Source of the DNA: Vagococcus carniphilus
Lineage (GTDB): Bacteria; Bacillota; Bacilli; Lactobacillales; Vagococcaceae
Direction: 5' to 3'
DNA length: 64,000 nt
NCBI RefSeq assembly: GCF_014397115.1
Contig: NZ_CP060720.1
Location: 2,806,001 to 2,870,000 of the forward strand
Shown: in pieces, positions 23,810 to 32,427 of the stretch
Layout of the letters: each line of letters begins with the position of its first letter
Position numbering within the stretch: the stretch's first letter is position 1
Position numbers and translations under genes: made by a program
Notes under the pieces: generated by a model
Seen by the model: the letters and a program-made list of their open reading frames with translations, nothing else
Database searches by the model: none
What the model was told of the DNA's origin: nothing

Positions 23810-24496
23810 TTGAAACAAATTGATAATCAAGAATTACTTCATACTTTTCTGAATCAACATCAAATTTCACAACATTTCACTAAAGACATGACACCTTATT
23901 TAAATCTTTTTTTCTGGAAAAAAGGTGAGCATATTTGTTTTGAAGATGAACCAGTTAATCACCTCTTCTTTTTTGTTCAAGGTAAGGCAAAGATTTATAT
24001 CACACTTAAAAATGGTAAATCTTTGCTACTTTGCTTTTATGAAGACTTCAAACTAATTGGTGATTTAGAAATTATTCATTCTAAGACTTCTACAGCTAGT
24101 GTTCAAGTCATAGAAGATGCTTATTGTATCGGTATTCATCAAAATATTGTTAGGAAATATTTGTTAAATGATATTTTATTTTTACAATTTATGTGCCAAT
24201 CTTTAAGTTTGGAATTAGAAAGATCTTCTAAAAATAGCTCAATTAATTTACTCTATCCACTTGAAAATCGCTTAGCCAGTTATATTTTTGCAACCGTCGA
24301 TTACTCTACAGAGCAAGCTCCTGTTTTCAAAGAAAATCTAACTGAGTTGGCCGAGCTTTTAGGAGCAAGTTATCGTCACTTACACCGCTCATTTGAAACA
24401 CTTTGTCAGAAAAAAATACTAAAAAGACAAGATAAAGGTTTTGTCATTATTGATGTGAAGCAACTTGAAGAAATGGCAGCAGATTTGTATCAATAA
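23810..24496 (+). CDS. Crp/Fnr family regulator, YeiL-like
   Basis: A regulator of about 228 residues. The cyclic-nucleotide-binding-like barrel (about 30-135; FFWKKGEHICFEDEPVNHLFFFVQGKAKIYI) is followed by a helical link and a helix-turn-helix (NLTELAELLGASYRHLHRSFETLCQKKIL). I see no Cys cluster for an Fe-S centre in the N terminus. The start is set at TTG 23810 because AAAGGTGG lies eight bases upstream. An in-frame GTG at 23798 overlaps that site. It probably controls the divergent DUF606 genes. Confidence 0.8.
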   Translation: MKQIDNQELLHTFLNQHQISQHFTKDMTPYLNLFFWKKGEHICFEDEPVNHLFFFVQGKAKIYITLKNGKSLLLCFYEDFKLIGDLEIIHSKTSTASVQVIEDAYCIGIHQNIVRKYLLNDILFLQFMCQSLSLELERSSKNSSINLLYPLENRLASYIFATVDYSTEQAPVFKENLTELAELLGASYRHLHRSFETLCQKKILKRQDKGFVIIDVKQLEEMAADLYQ

Positions 24497-24500
24497 AAAA

Positions 24501-24525
24501 GAGGCTGACCCAAAAGTCTCTTAAA
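24501..24525 (+). repeat. IS left terminal inverted repeat
   Basis: Begins GAGGCTGACCCAAAAGTC and is the perfect reverse complement of 26280-26304. Confidence 0.85.
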
Positions 24526-24531
24526 TAAAAT

Positions 24532-24573
24532 AAAAGGAACAAAATCTTTTTTTTAGATTTTGTTCCTTTTTTT
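24532..24573 (+). terminator. Terminator hairpin inside the IS left end
   Basis: A perfect 16-bp stem (AAAAGGAACAAAATCT/AGATTTTGTTCCTTTT) with a T-rich loop and T tail. It would shield the transposase from transcripts entering from outside. Confidence 0.75.
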
Positions 24574-26233
24574 GACGAAAAAAATAGCACTATCCTTTAT
24601 AATTAAAGCGTCGAAACCAAATCAAAAGGGAGTGCTATTTATGTATAAAAATTATAACATGAAACAAGTTACATTATCACTAGATTTAGAAATTTATTTA
24701 GAAAAAAACGACATCGCTTTCGCGATTAATGAATTAGTAGAGAGTATTCCAAGTTACGTTTTTTCTGTTTTTGATCATCAAATGGGAACCTCGTCTTATG
24801 ATCCAAGAATGATGTTGAAACTTATTTTATGTGGATATACACAGTCTAATTTTTCTGGTAGAAAAATTGAAGCGATGACTAAAGATAGTATTCGTACTAG
24901 GTGGTTGACTCAATCACAATTTCCTAACTTCAGAACCATTAATCGTTTTCGAGTGAATCCTTTGGTTCAGCCAATTCTTCAAGAGTGTTTTATTCAATTT
25001 AGAAATCAATTAGTTTCGCAGAAATTGATTGAAGAAGATTCTATTTTTATTGATGGGACCAAATTGGAAGCTAATGCCAATAAATATAGTTTTGTTTGGA
25101 GAAAGAGTACGACCAGATTTGACGATTCTCTAACAGAAAAATCAAAAATATATTATAAACAATTAGTCAAAGAAAAAATCATTCCGTCGATTCATAATGA
25201 AGATGAGGAATGGGATGATAAACAGTTGAATCTCATTGCCGATTCTATTGAAACTAAAGTATCTGAGTTGACTGAACAAATAGATGATACAGAAGACGTT
25301 ACACTTAGAAAAGAACTCCGTCGTCAAAGAAAGGAACCTAAAAAAGCCTTAAAGGCTTTTCGAGAATTCAGTGATAGGAAGAAAAAATATAAGCAACAAT
25401 ATCAGATTTTTAAAGAGAGAAATAGTTTTTCAAAAATAGATATAGACGCTACTTTTATGAAAATGAAAGAAGATCATATGATGAATGGTCAACTGAAACC
25501 GGCATACAATGTCCAAATCGCAACCAACAATCAATACGTTCTAGCTTATGATACTTTTTCAAATCCAACAGATTTTAAAACGATGATTCCTTTTTTGACC
25601 ACTATCAAAGAATCTTATTTTGAGTTACCTAATTATATTGTAGCTGACGCCGGTTATGGAAGTGAAGAAAACTACCAAGCCATCTTGGATGATTTTGAGA
25701 GAACACCATTAATCACCTACACTATGTATCAAAAAGAACAGACCAAAAAATATAAACAAAACCCATTCATTACTAATAATTGGAAATACAATGAATTAAC
25801 AGATAGCTATACTTGTCCTAACAATAGAGAACTGAGTTTTAGAAATTACTCTACTCGCAATGATAAACAGGGATTTACAAAACAGTTAAAAATGTATGAA
25901 TGTGAAACATGTATAGATTGCCCTGTCAGATCTTTGTGTACCCGAGCAAAAAGTAATAAAAGTAGAGTCATTCAAAAAAAATGGTAACTGGGAATATTTT
26001 AAAGCTCACGCAAGAGAGCTTTTGAGCGATGATGTAACAGGAGCGATTTACCGTCGAAGAAAAATTGACGTAGAACCAGCCTTTGGAAATCTAAAGGCTA
26101 ATTTGTCGTTCAATCGATTCTCGGTTAGAGGTCAAGAGAAAGTAACACAGGAGTTAGGTTTTGCGTTTATGGCTCTAAATTTGAGAAAACTAAGTAAATT
26201 TAGGAAGGATATAGACAGAAAAATAAGAAAAAA

Positions 26234-26273
26234 CAAGAATTCCAAAATGATAAACCTCATTTTAGAATTCTTG
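26234..26273. terminator. Hairpin inside the IS right end
   Basis: A 17-bp stem (CAAGAATTC.AAAATGA/TCATTTT.GAATTCTTG) with a T-rich 3' flank mirrors the hairpin at the left end. Confidence 0.65.
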
Positions 26274-26279
26274 CTTTGT

Positions 26280-26304
26280 TTTAAGAGACTTTTGGGTCAG
26301 CCTC
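26280..26304 (-). repeat. IS right terminal inverted repeat
   Basis: Ends GACTTTTGGGTCAGCCTC and is the perfect reverse complement of the left repeat. Three bases separate it from the hemG-like stop codon. Confidence 0.85.
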
Positions 26305-26306
26305 TT

Positions 26307-26828
26307 TTATCTATTAATTTCTTGATTAATTCTTTCAGCAAACTGAGTTACTTGTTGCCAATCTGTGAATTCTAAATCTACTCTTGAGTCAGTTGGACCT
26401 TTTGTTATTTTCATAATAAGTTGAATCATCTTCTTATCAAACAAACGATACGTCGTATACTTTAATGCTCCAGCAAAAATACAAACATCCTTAGGTTTCC
26501 ATGTTGTTTTTTCTAAAAATTTTCTAACATAGACATTGTTTTCAACTTGGCATTTCTCTGGTGTTCGTGCGATTAAATTAACTCCATAAAAATCAGCATG
26601 TCTTTCTTCTAGTAGTTCTTGGTTTTCTTCAACAAATCGATATAGCTTTTTAGGAAATTTTCCATATCTAATGGAAGAACCTACGATTACTTTATCAAAA
26701 TCCTTTATTGAAGTTACCTCTTCAAATCTTTTTACGCTTACTTTACCTGTTACCTCTCTCGATAACCTTTCAGCAATTTTTTGTGTCTGTCCATCCACAG
26801 TAGAATAGGCAAAGAGAATATTTGGCAT
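26307..26828 (-). CDS. HemG-like flavodoxin-domain protein
   Basis: A 173-residue flavodoxin-fold protein. The FMN phosphate loop is AYSTVDGQTQKIAE near the N terminus, and VGSSIRYGKFPKKLYRFV and FAGALKYTTYRLFDKKMI are typical of menaquinone-dependent protoporphyrinogen IX oxidase HemG. No other haem-synthesis gene is nearby, so a general flavodoxin/quinone-reductase role is possible. Its stop codon lies three bases from the IS end, so the insertion may have altered the original terminator or tail. Confidence 0.8.
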   Translation of the reverse strand: MPNILFAYSTVDGQTQKIAERLSREVTGKVSVKRFEEVTSIKDFDKVIVGSSIRYGKFPKKLYRFVEENQELLEERHADFYGVNLIARTPEKCQVENNVYVRKFLEKTTWKPKDVCIFAGALKYTTYRLFDKKMIQLIMKITKGPTDSRVDLEFTDWQQVTQFAERINQEINR

Positions 26829-26896
26829 ATTTTATCTTCTCTCTTTTTTTATATGAAGTTATTATACCTCTATCTCATCAATTCAGCGATTATTTT

Positions 26897-27400
26897 TTAT
26901 TTATTTTTAGATGCTTTTACCACATTTAATGCCACAACACTTGTTTGACTAAATAAATCTCCTACATGTTGTTTTCGGTGAGTAAAGGCCGCTACCACAT
27001 AACCAACTGCTAAAAGAGGTGTTTTTAAAATAAAACGACAAGCACCTTCTCTAACCAACACAGTTGCCCAGCTTAATTGAATTTCATCCATACTGATAAC
27101 TTGTAGACCAAAAATCATTTTACCAATTGTTTGACCTTTGTTTAGTTTCGTTAACAAAATGAAATACCCTAAATAAACAATCAATTTAATACCACTACTT
27201 ACAGTTAATGCTCCTGTTTGCTCAGCTAATGGGTAACCAATTGAAAAAATATTGATAACAATTGTTGAAATGGCACTAATACAAATCATATCAACTAGAA
27301 AGGCAAAAAAACGAATCCAAAAACCGGCGAAAAAATAAGTAGGAAATTCATAAGGATTATCTGCTACTTGCTGTGGTTGTTCGATATATTCCTCCATCAT
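26897..27400 (-). CDS. RDD family membrane protein
   Basis: A protein of about 167 residues with the RDD pattern (FAGFWIRFFAFLVDMICISAIS), about four hydrophobic segments and the typical NKGQTIGKMIFGLQV loop. The function of the family is uncertain (ion or small-molecule transport has been proposed). The ATG at 27400 lies eight bases after GGAGG inside the end of sppA, so the two are coupled. The pairing with SppA resembles SppA-RDD (YteJ) pairs in Bacillus, where YteJ inhibits SppA. Confidence 0.85.
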   Translation of the reverse strand: MMEEYIEQPQQVADNPYEFPTYFFAGFWIRFFAFLVDMICISAISTIVINIFSIGYPLAEQTGALTVSSGIKLIVYLGYFILLTKLNKGQTIGKMIFGLQVISMDEIQLSWATVLVREGACRFILKTPLLAVGYVVAAFTHRKQHVGDLFSQTSVVALNVVKASKNK

Positions 27401-27401
27401 T

Positions 27402-28415
27402 TTATTCACCTCCGTAGTAATACATTGCTTTTGGAGCTTCTTTAGTTGTTAAGTTTTCTAAGATAGACATGAAATCATCTTTATCTGATCCTTTACCAAA
27501 TTGTGCGCCAAATAATGTATTAGCAAATCCTGTTGAGTCAGATTGGTATTCTACATACACTGCATTTTTTAAATTTTTATCTTTACGTAATGCTTCTAGT
27601 GCATCTTCTGGATAACCAATCGCATCAACTAGTCCATTTTCTTTGGCTTGTTTCCCATCATAAATACGACCATCCGCAATTTTTTTCACTTTATCTTCAG
27701 ACATTTTACGGCCTTCGCTTACTACTTTAACAAAACGTCCATAAGCACTATCTATATAAGACTGGAAAACTTCTTTATCCTTTTCAGAAACCGGACGTTG
27801 ACCTGATCCCATATCTTTCAAAGCACCACTCTTATAGGTAGCATCTTCAATTCCTAATTTTTCCATTAAACCAGAATAGTTAGTACCTGACATGATAACC
27901 CCAATTGAGCCTGTCGTTGTTTCTTCCGTCGCAAAAATCTTATCTGCTCCAGCTGAAATGTAGTATCCACCACTTGCTGCTAGGTTTTTCATACTAACGT
28001 AAATTGGAATGTCACGTTCTTTTTTTAAATTACTCAACTCTTTAGTAATTTCAGCACTTTCGTAAACACCACCACCAGGTGAATTCACTTCAAGTAAAAC
28101 ACCTTGAACAGTAACATCTTCCTTAATTGCTTTAACTTGTTCTAAAAAGTTTTGGTGATTATATGTTTCTTGAGACCAAAAACTTGTTGGATTGCTATCA
28201 ATAATAGCTCCTTCAACAGATAGACGTGCTATTTTTTTATTGCTATTACCATCTTCAATAATTTTAGGGGTTAACTCATCTGTCCCATATAACAAACTAT
28301 TTAAGCTATCACTACCTATTTTTTCATCTGTCTCAGGCATCATCATGCTTGTTACAATTGAAAATAAAAATAAACCAACGGCAATCGCAACTGCCAACCA
28401 TCTTCTTTGATTCAT
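27402..28415 (-). CDS. sppA: Signal peptide peptidase SppA
   Basis: A 337-residue membrane-anchored serine protease. One N-terminal membrane segment (about 6-24) is followed by the S49 domain (VLLEVNSPGGGVYESAEI; NLAASGGYYISAGADKIFA with the Ser nucleophile; later Lys in YKSGALKDMGSGQRP). It degrades cleaved signal peptides and is linked to resistance to lantibiotics and lysozyme in Bacillus. The next gene encodes an RDD protein likely to act with it. GGAGGAG site. Confidence 0.93.
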   Translation of the reverse strand: MNQRRWLAVAIAVGLFLFSIVTSMMMPETDEKIGSDSLNSLLYGTDELTPKIIEDGNSNKKIARLSVEGAIIDSNPTSFWSQETYNHQNFLEQVKAIKEDVTVQGVLLEVNSPGGGVYESAEITKELSNLKKERDIPIYVSMKNLAASGGYYISAGADKIFATEETTTGSIGVIMSGTNYSGLMEKLGIEDATYKSGALKDMGSGQRPVSEKDKEVFQSYIDSAYGRFVKVVSEGRKMSEDKVKKIADGRIYDGKQAKENGLVDAIGYPEDALEALRKDKNLKNAVYVEYQSDSTGFANTLFGAQFGKGSDKDDFMSILENLTTKEAPKAMYYYGGE

Positions 28416-28511
28416 CTAACTCCTCCTTAAAATAAACTGTACAATAGGTATTATATCAATAATAGTGAACATTAACAGATATTTTTATACAAAAGCAGGA
28501 TTGTTCTTAAC

Positions 28512-28560
28512 AAAAAAGAAAAAGGTTTAAAGAACTTACTTGAAAAAATTCCTTAAACAC
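28512..28560 (-). terminator. Terminator after the 30-residue gene
   Basis: On the minus strand the stem GTTTAAGGAA/TTCTTTAAAC is followed by a T-rich run. It is the only terminator in the gap and fits the small gene at 28603-28695. Confidence 0.6.
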
Positions 28561-28602
28561 TTTTATCTTCCTTATAAAATTTGAAAATTCCAATCATTTA
28601 CA

Positions 28603-28695
28603 CTAAATATGAAAAATAAAACGAATTACTTCTCTCATAAGTAGTCCACAAATAATACCCACAATTAGTAGTATCCAGTTCTTTCTATTTTTCAT
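28603..28695 (-). CDS. Small single-pass membrane protein of 30 residues
   Basis: ATG at 28695 follows GAGGTGAG. The frame encodes a short basic start (MKNRKNW), a hydrophobic helix (ILLIVGIICGLLM) and a basic-aromatic tail (REVIRFIFHI), and stops at TAG. A TATAAT (28717-28722) lies upstream and a terminator downstream on the same strand. It could be a small membrane regulator or a type I toxin-like peptide. No family recognised. Confidence 0.5.
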   Translation of the reverse strand: MKNRKNWILLIVGIICGLLMREVIRFIFHI

Positions 28696-28713
28696 TTCTC
28701 TCACCTCATTTAT

Positions 28714-28743
28714 TGTATTATACACTCTGTTACTTGTTATAAT
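28714..28743 (+). promoter_or_regulatory. Promoter of the DUF2441 gene
   Basis: TTGTAT (28714-28719) and TATAAT (28738-28743) are 18 bases apart, 57 bases before the start. Confidence 0.55.
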
Positions 28744-28799
28744 GGCTAACAAGGGTACCTTTTAGTCCAAATTAATAATCAAGGCAAAGGAGTTTGTAA

Positions 28800-29393
28800 A
28801 TGAAAAAAGATTTTACTGTATATCATCTAGTTACAAATAAAAAAATGAAAGTTGGTCAAAAATTTGTATTTGATAACAACGAAAAAAATACTCTTTATCA
28901 ATTCTTTTTTGAGAAAGAACAAAGAAATTCCAATCAGCAAAACTTTACCCAGATCATAACTAACAACTATATTAATAACCAAATTCAACTAAATGAAGAA
29001 GACAGTAAAGTAAGTATGCAGTATTTAGAACAGACAATTAGAGCTGTTAGAGAAACAATTGTTGAAATGGTAAGACTTGAACACTATCCTCAGTATCCTT
29101 CTAGGCTATCATGTTTATACACTACAAGAACTTATGCTGATGCTCTAGAATGGAAAAAGATTTTTGATTCCTTCAATAGAAAAGTCTTACAAATTGTTAA
29201 ATTAAAAGTACAAGGAACTTATTTTGAAGGTGATGGAAATCTATTACCTAGTACCGATAGTCTTCCTTTTGATAAAAAAATAGAACAAGCTAAAATTTAT
29301 TGGAATGGAAACAAAGAGAACAATCTACCTGAACTCTTAGTTAATGGAAACATTGAAGTAATTGATATTATCGAAGACTACACTATAAGTTAA
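28800..29393 (+). CDS. DUF2441 family protein
   Basis: A 197-residue protein. The layout [18 protein letters not shown] at the N terminus and the central [19 protein letters not shown] with [12 protein letters not shown] match DUF2441, a family linked to ADP-ribosyl-like or immunity contexts only loosely. No function is known. AAAGGAG precedes the ATG. Monocistronic, ending at a bidirectional terminator. Confidence 0.65.
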   Translation: MKKDFTVYHLVTNKKMKVGQKFVFDNNEKNTLYQFFFEKEQRNSNQQNFTQIITNNYINNQIQLNEEDSKVSMQYLEQTIRAVRETIVEMVRLEHYPQYPSRLSCLYTTRTYADALEWKKIFDSFNRKVLQIVKLKVQGTYFEGDGNLLPSTDSLPFDKKIEQAKIYWNGNKENNLPELLVNGNIEVIDIIEDYTIS

Positions 29394-29404
29394 GTGTTAA
29401 TAGA

Positions 29405-29442
29405 AAAATAAGAGATTAGCATAAAGTCTAATCTCTTATTTT
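29405..29442. terminator. Bidirectional terminator
   Basis: The stem AAAATAAGAGATTAG/CTAATCTCTTATTTT lies between the convergent DUF2441 and DUF1801 genes. Confidence 0.85.
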
Positions 29443-29783
29443 CTCTTCATTTCTTCTAATCTCCATAAACAAATTTCCCTAATCAACTCAAAAAGAAGTT
29501 CTTTTTCAGCAGGAAATTGAATAGCACCTTTACTTGTTTTATAAGGAATCAATTTGACTTCAAAATGATTTATCGCACTTGGTGTTGGATAAAACCCTAT
29601 ATGATTTTTGGCGTTTGAAAAATGAATAATATTTTCATTTTGATAAAAAGTAGGTATTCCATATTTTATTTTTTCTTCTGCTTCTGGTAAAACGTCTTTA
29701 ATAACTTGCTTCAATTGAGTTAATATCTCTTGTCTTTCCGCTGGGCACTCAGCAATATACGCATCTATGACAGATTCAACCAT
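29436..29783 (-). CDS. DUF1801 (YdhG-like) protein
   Basis: A 115-residue protein with the DUF1801 features: IDAYIAECPAERQEILTQLKQVI at the N terminus, KYGIPTFYQNENIIHF in the middle and IGFYPTPSAI. Some relatives are called iron chaperones (Fra), but that role is not shown here. Own GGGTGAG site. Confidence 0.82.
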   Translation of the reverse strand: MVESVIDAYIAECPAERQEILTQLKQVIKDVLPEAEEKIKYGIPTFYQNENIIHFSNAKNHIGFYPTPSAINHFEVKLIPYKTSKGAIQFPAEKELLFELIREICLWRLEEMKRK

Positions 29784-29819
29784 TTTTACTCACCCTTTTT
29801 ATTTTTATTATACGCCATT

Positions 29820-31157
29820 TTACCAACCACCTGAAGCGCCACCGCCTCCTGAAGAACCTCCGCCAAATGAACCACCACCAAAACCTCCTCCGCTACTACT
29901 TCCTCCTCCTCCGCCTGAACGATAAGAGGAACTAGAATAACGAGTTGTTAATATTCGGCCATCAATATCGTAAAGTGTTTCATTAATCAAGATTTGCTTG
30001 CCCATTCTTCTCGTTTTTGCTCCTTTAGGGGCTAATATCAGAACGCGCCCTGCTTTTATTGCTCTAACTAGTTGGAAGTAAAAGAATAAAACAAGAGGAC
30101 AACCTTTATAGAGATAAAATAAATCAACATCATATTGTTCTTTAGATATTTTAGCAATACAAAACTCTTTTTCCTCAAGAAAGTTATCTTTTCGAATTAA
30201 TTCTTTTAATTTTCTATTTAACTTATAAGTACTAATCAGACAACAAAAACTTCCTACTATTATTCCAATAAGAAAAACTAAAGTAAGAACTATTCCTAGC
30301 CAAAAGTCTGTTCTTGTATTTTTTAGATAATACTCATATTCTCTTATTTCAGAATCAATTTCTGGTGTATTAGATAACACTTCTTCTGATATTAAATCAA
30401 CTATTCTTGAGACACCTTTTGAATAACTCTCCTCTTGAAAAGCTTTTTTAACTTTCTCATCATGTAAGATACTAAAACTCTCTGAATCCGTCAGTTTTTC
30501 TTCTAATCCATAGCCAACGTGAATACGTGTAGCTCGATTATTAATAGCCATCAAATAGAGAACCCCATTATTTTTACTCTTTTGACCAATACCTAAAGTT
30601 TCAAAAACAGCTTGAGAAAAAGTCTCCACAGTTTCTCCAGAAGGTAATTCTTGAACTGTTACAACAACCAACTGTTCTTCATCTTGCGTTTCAGCCATCT
30701 GTTTATTAAAATCATAAATCTTTCTTCTTGCAGTATCCGTTAAGACTTTCGCATTATCTGAGACAAAAACATTATTTTGATTAATCGCTAACTCAGTACC
30801 ACTAACTGAAACAGTTTGATTATTTTCCGTAATATCCCATTCATTCAGCAAATCTTTCTTAGCATTATCAAAGGTTCCTTCTGGATTTTTTGTCTTATTC
30901 TTTTCAAAAGATTCTTCAATTGACTCTTTCTCTTTTTTTAACTCATTAATTTTCTGTGTGTTTAATGATCTCAACCAAATATCATTTTTCACATCCACTA
31001 AACCAGAAAAACTGATAAAAAAGCTAAGTAAAATTAAGCCAAGTGACAGACAAATAAAAAAATACGAATAAAAATATCTTCTCCTACCAAAATGCCAAAC
31101 TTTTTCAAAAATAGAATCATCTATTCTTAAATTACCCTTTTGTATTTCTTTTTTCAT
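29820..31157 (-). CDS. TPM-domain membrane protein with Gly/Ser-rich tail
   Basis: A protein of about 445 residues. There is a membrane segment near residues 30-50, a coiled Lys/Glu stretch (about 65-90), and a TPM domain (VFVSDNAKVLTDTARRKI, VVVTVQELPSGETVETFSQAVF, GVLYLMAINNRATRIHVGYGLE). A second membrane pair (about 290-315) follows. The tail is made of Gly/Ser repeats ending GGGGASGGW. YgcG-like proteins of this kind are membrane proteins of unknown function, and plant relatives act in photosystem repair. The ATG at 31157 is preferred over a GTG three codons earlier. Confidence 0.75.
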   Translation of the reverse strand: MKKEIQKGNLRIDDSIFEKVWHFGRRRYFYSYFFICLSLGLILLSFFISFSGLVDVKNDIWLRSLNTQKINELKKEKESIEESFEKNKTKNPEGTFDNAKKDLLNEWDITENNQTVSVSGTELAINQNNVFVSDNAKVLTDTARRKIYDFNKQMAETQDEEQLVVVTVQELPSGETVETFSQAVFETLGIGQKSKNNGVLYLMAINNRATRIHVGYGLEEKLTDSESFSILHDEKVKKAFQEESYSKGVSRIVDLISEEVLSNTPEIDSEIREYEYYLKNTRTDFWLGIVLTLVFLIGIIVGSFCCLISTYKLNRKLKELIRKDNFLEEKEFCIAKISKEQYDVDLFYLYKGCPLVLFFYFQLVRAIKAGRVLILAPKGAKTRRMGKQILINETLYDIDGRILTTRYSSSSYRSGGGGGSSSGGGFGGGSFGGGSSGGGGASGGW

Positions 31158-31230
31158 ATTCTCCACCTACAACGTTTTATTAAATCATATCACATAAATA
31201 TGTTTAAAAAGACGTCTACTACACAACTTA

Positions 31231-31785
31231 CTATAAAAAAAATAGAAACCATCCAACTAACCCTGCTAAAAGTGTTAATAATAATGGATTGATTTGAAAA
31301 CGTAAGCTTAAATAAATAGTCCCTATCATAACAACAAGAGCAGTGACATCTAAGTTTGCACTACCTATATCTGATAGTCTATCAACACCTAGTGTGGTTG
31401 ATAGCATTAATATCAGTGCTACTGAAAAAATAAGTCCCACTGAAACAATTTTGATACTAGTTAAAATACCATTTAAATAAAGATTTTCTCTGATTCTATT
31501 TTCATAAGTTGAAAACAAATTAACAAAAACAACTGAAGGGATACAAACTGCTAAAGTTGTTACAAATGCCCCTAAAAATCCAGCATATAGTTGTCCGACA
31601 TAGGTAGCTGAATTAATAGCAATCGGACCAGGTATGAGAACATCTAGCGCATTTAAATCAGCATATTGTTCAACTGTCATGCCAAAAGAAGTCATCTCTT
31701 CAAAAATGAGTGACAACATCGCATAACCTCCACCAAATCCAAGAAAGCCGATTTTTAGAAAAGAAAAAAATAATCGAAATAACAC
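31231..31785 (-). CDS. Chromate transporter family protein, half-size subunit 2
   Basis: A protein of about 184 residues with the CHR domain markers GFLGFGGGYAMLSLI and DVLIPGPIAINSATYVG, and about five hydrophobic segments. Short-chain CHR proteins work as pairs. The partner gene ends two bases upstream. The start is GTG 31785, nine bases after AAAGGACG. An in-frame ATG farther upstream lies inside the partner. Substrate (chromate, sulfate or other anion) unproven. Confidence 0.82.
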   Translation of the reverse strand: MLFRLFFSFLKIGFLGFGGGYAMLSLIFEEMTSFGMTVEQYADLNALDVLIPGPIAINSATYVGQLYAGFLGAFVTTLAVCIPSVVFVNLFSTYENRIRENLYLNGILTSIKIVSVGLIFSVALILMLSTTLGVDRLSDIGSANLDVTALVVMIGTIYLSLRFQINPLLLTLLAGLVGWFLFFL

Positions 31786-31787
31786 TT

Positions 31788-32330
31788 TTAAACACGTCCT
31801 TTCTTGTATTGGACAAACAAGACACCACAAAATGCACCAGCTATAATTAATTTAGGAGCACTTAACAAATTAAATACAGTCAATAAAAAAGCAATAAACG
31901 AAAATAATAATAACCTTTTTTCCTTCAAATTAAACCTAGCTATTGTATACGCTGCTAGAAAAAGAAAAGAGGCTGACGTTGCTCTTATAGCAGTTAATGC
32001 ACTTAAGACAGCTCCTTCTTTAGGTAAAAAATCATACAAAATAGTTGCTATCGACATCAAGACATAAGCAGGAAGAATAGCTCCTAAACCAGCAAAAAAC
32101 ATGCCTGACTTACCATTAATTCTTTTACCAACAAAACAAGCATTGGTCAAAGCAATTACTCCTGGAAATACTTGTGATAAAGTCGTAAATTCATGAAGCT
32201 CCTCTTGATTAATTAACTTTCGTTTCGTACATAATTCTCGCTCAACTAATGGCAGCATTGCCATCCCGCCTGAAAAGGTAAATGCTCCTGCCATTAAATA
32301 AACCTTGAATAAAACTAAATTTTTCTTCAT
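31788..32330 (-). CDS. Chromate transporter family protein, half-size subunit 1
   Basis: A protein of about 180 residues with the CHR pattern AGAFTFSGGMAMLPLVERELC and TTLSQVFPGVIALTNACFVG. The ATG at 32330 follows GGAGGG and is preferred over an upstream ATG at 32384. It forms an operon with subunit 2 and is divergent from a LysR regulator, its probable controller. Confidence 0.82.
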   Translation of the reverse strand: MKKNLVLFKVYLMAGAFTFSGGMAMLPLVERELCTKRKLINQEELHEFTTLSQVFPGVIALTNACFVGKRINGKSGMFFAGLGAILPAYVLMSIATILYDFLPKEGAVLSALTAIRATSASFLFLAAYTIARFNLKEKRLLLFSFIAFLLTVFNLLSAPKLIIAGAFCGVLFVQYKKGRV

Positions 32331-32377
32331 TTCATCCCTCCAATAAAAATAGTAGCATCTTCTTGATATAGATAAAA

Positions 32378-32401
32378 ATACCAATATGATAATATAGGTA
32401 T
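32378..32401. promoter_or_regulatory. Possible LysR site
   Basis: An interrupted dyad, ATACC-14-GGTAT, lies in the gap of 97 bases between the divergent chr and lysR genes. The short arms make this tentative. Confidence 0.35.
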
Positions 32402-32427
32402 AACTAAAAAGTTATGGAGGAAATAAT

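Larger units (their letters stand above)
24501..26304 (+). mobile_element. IS1182-like insertion sequence, about 1.8 kb
   Basis: Two 25-bp perfect inverted repeats (24501-24525 and 26280-26304) bound one transposase gene. A strong hairpin lies just inside each end. The element sits between convergent genes (Crp/Fnr and HemG-like). No direct target duplication is evident. The flanks are A and T runs that extend the inverted repeat. The transposase frame is interrupted, so the copy is probably inactive or depends on frameshifting. Confidence 0.88.
24641..26375 (+). pseudogene. IS1182 family transposase, frameshifted
   Basis: The N-terminal part (24641-25987) has the IS1182 hallmarks LGYSDFSGRKIE-like GYTQSNFSGRKIE, FIDGTKLEANANKYSFVW and the DDE-type core with YIVADAGYGSEENY. 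At a run of eight A (25974-25981) the frame shifts. One A fewer would continue it as IQKNGNWEYF and on into GAIYRRRKIDVEPAFGNLKA (about 26034 onward). The ATG at 24641 follows GGGAG. The shifted frame has no stop inside the element. It runs through the right inverted repeat and ends in the neighbouring gene at 26375. Either a pseudogene or a slippage-dependent gene. Confidence 0.85.

Noticed and set aside
24501-26304. Composite transposon carrying cargo or resistance genes
   Set aside because: Only one IS copy is present and nothing but the transposase lies between its ends.
29820-29960. Tandem DNA repeat or CRISPR-like array
   Set aside because: The repeated triplets encode the Gly/Ser-rich tail of the TPM-domain protein. 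Units are irregular and there are no spacers.
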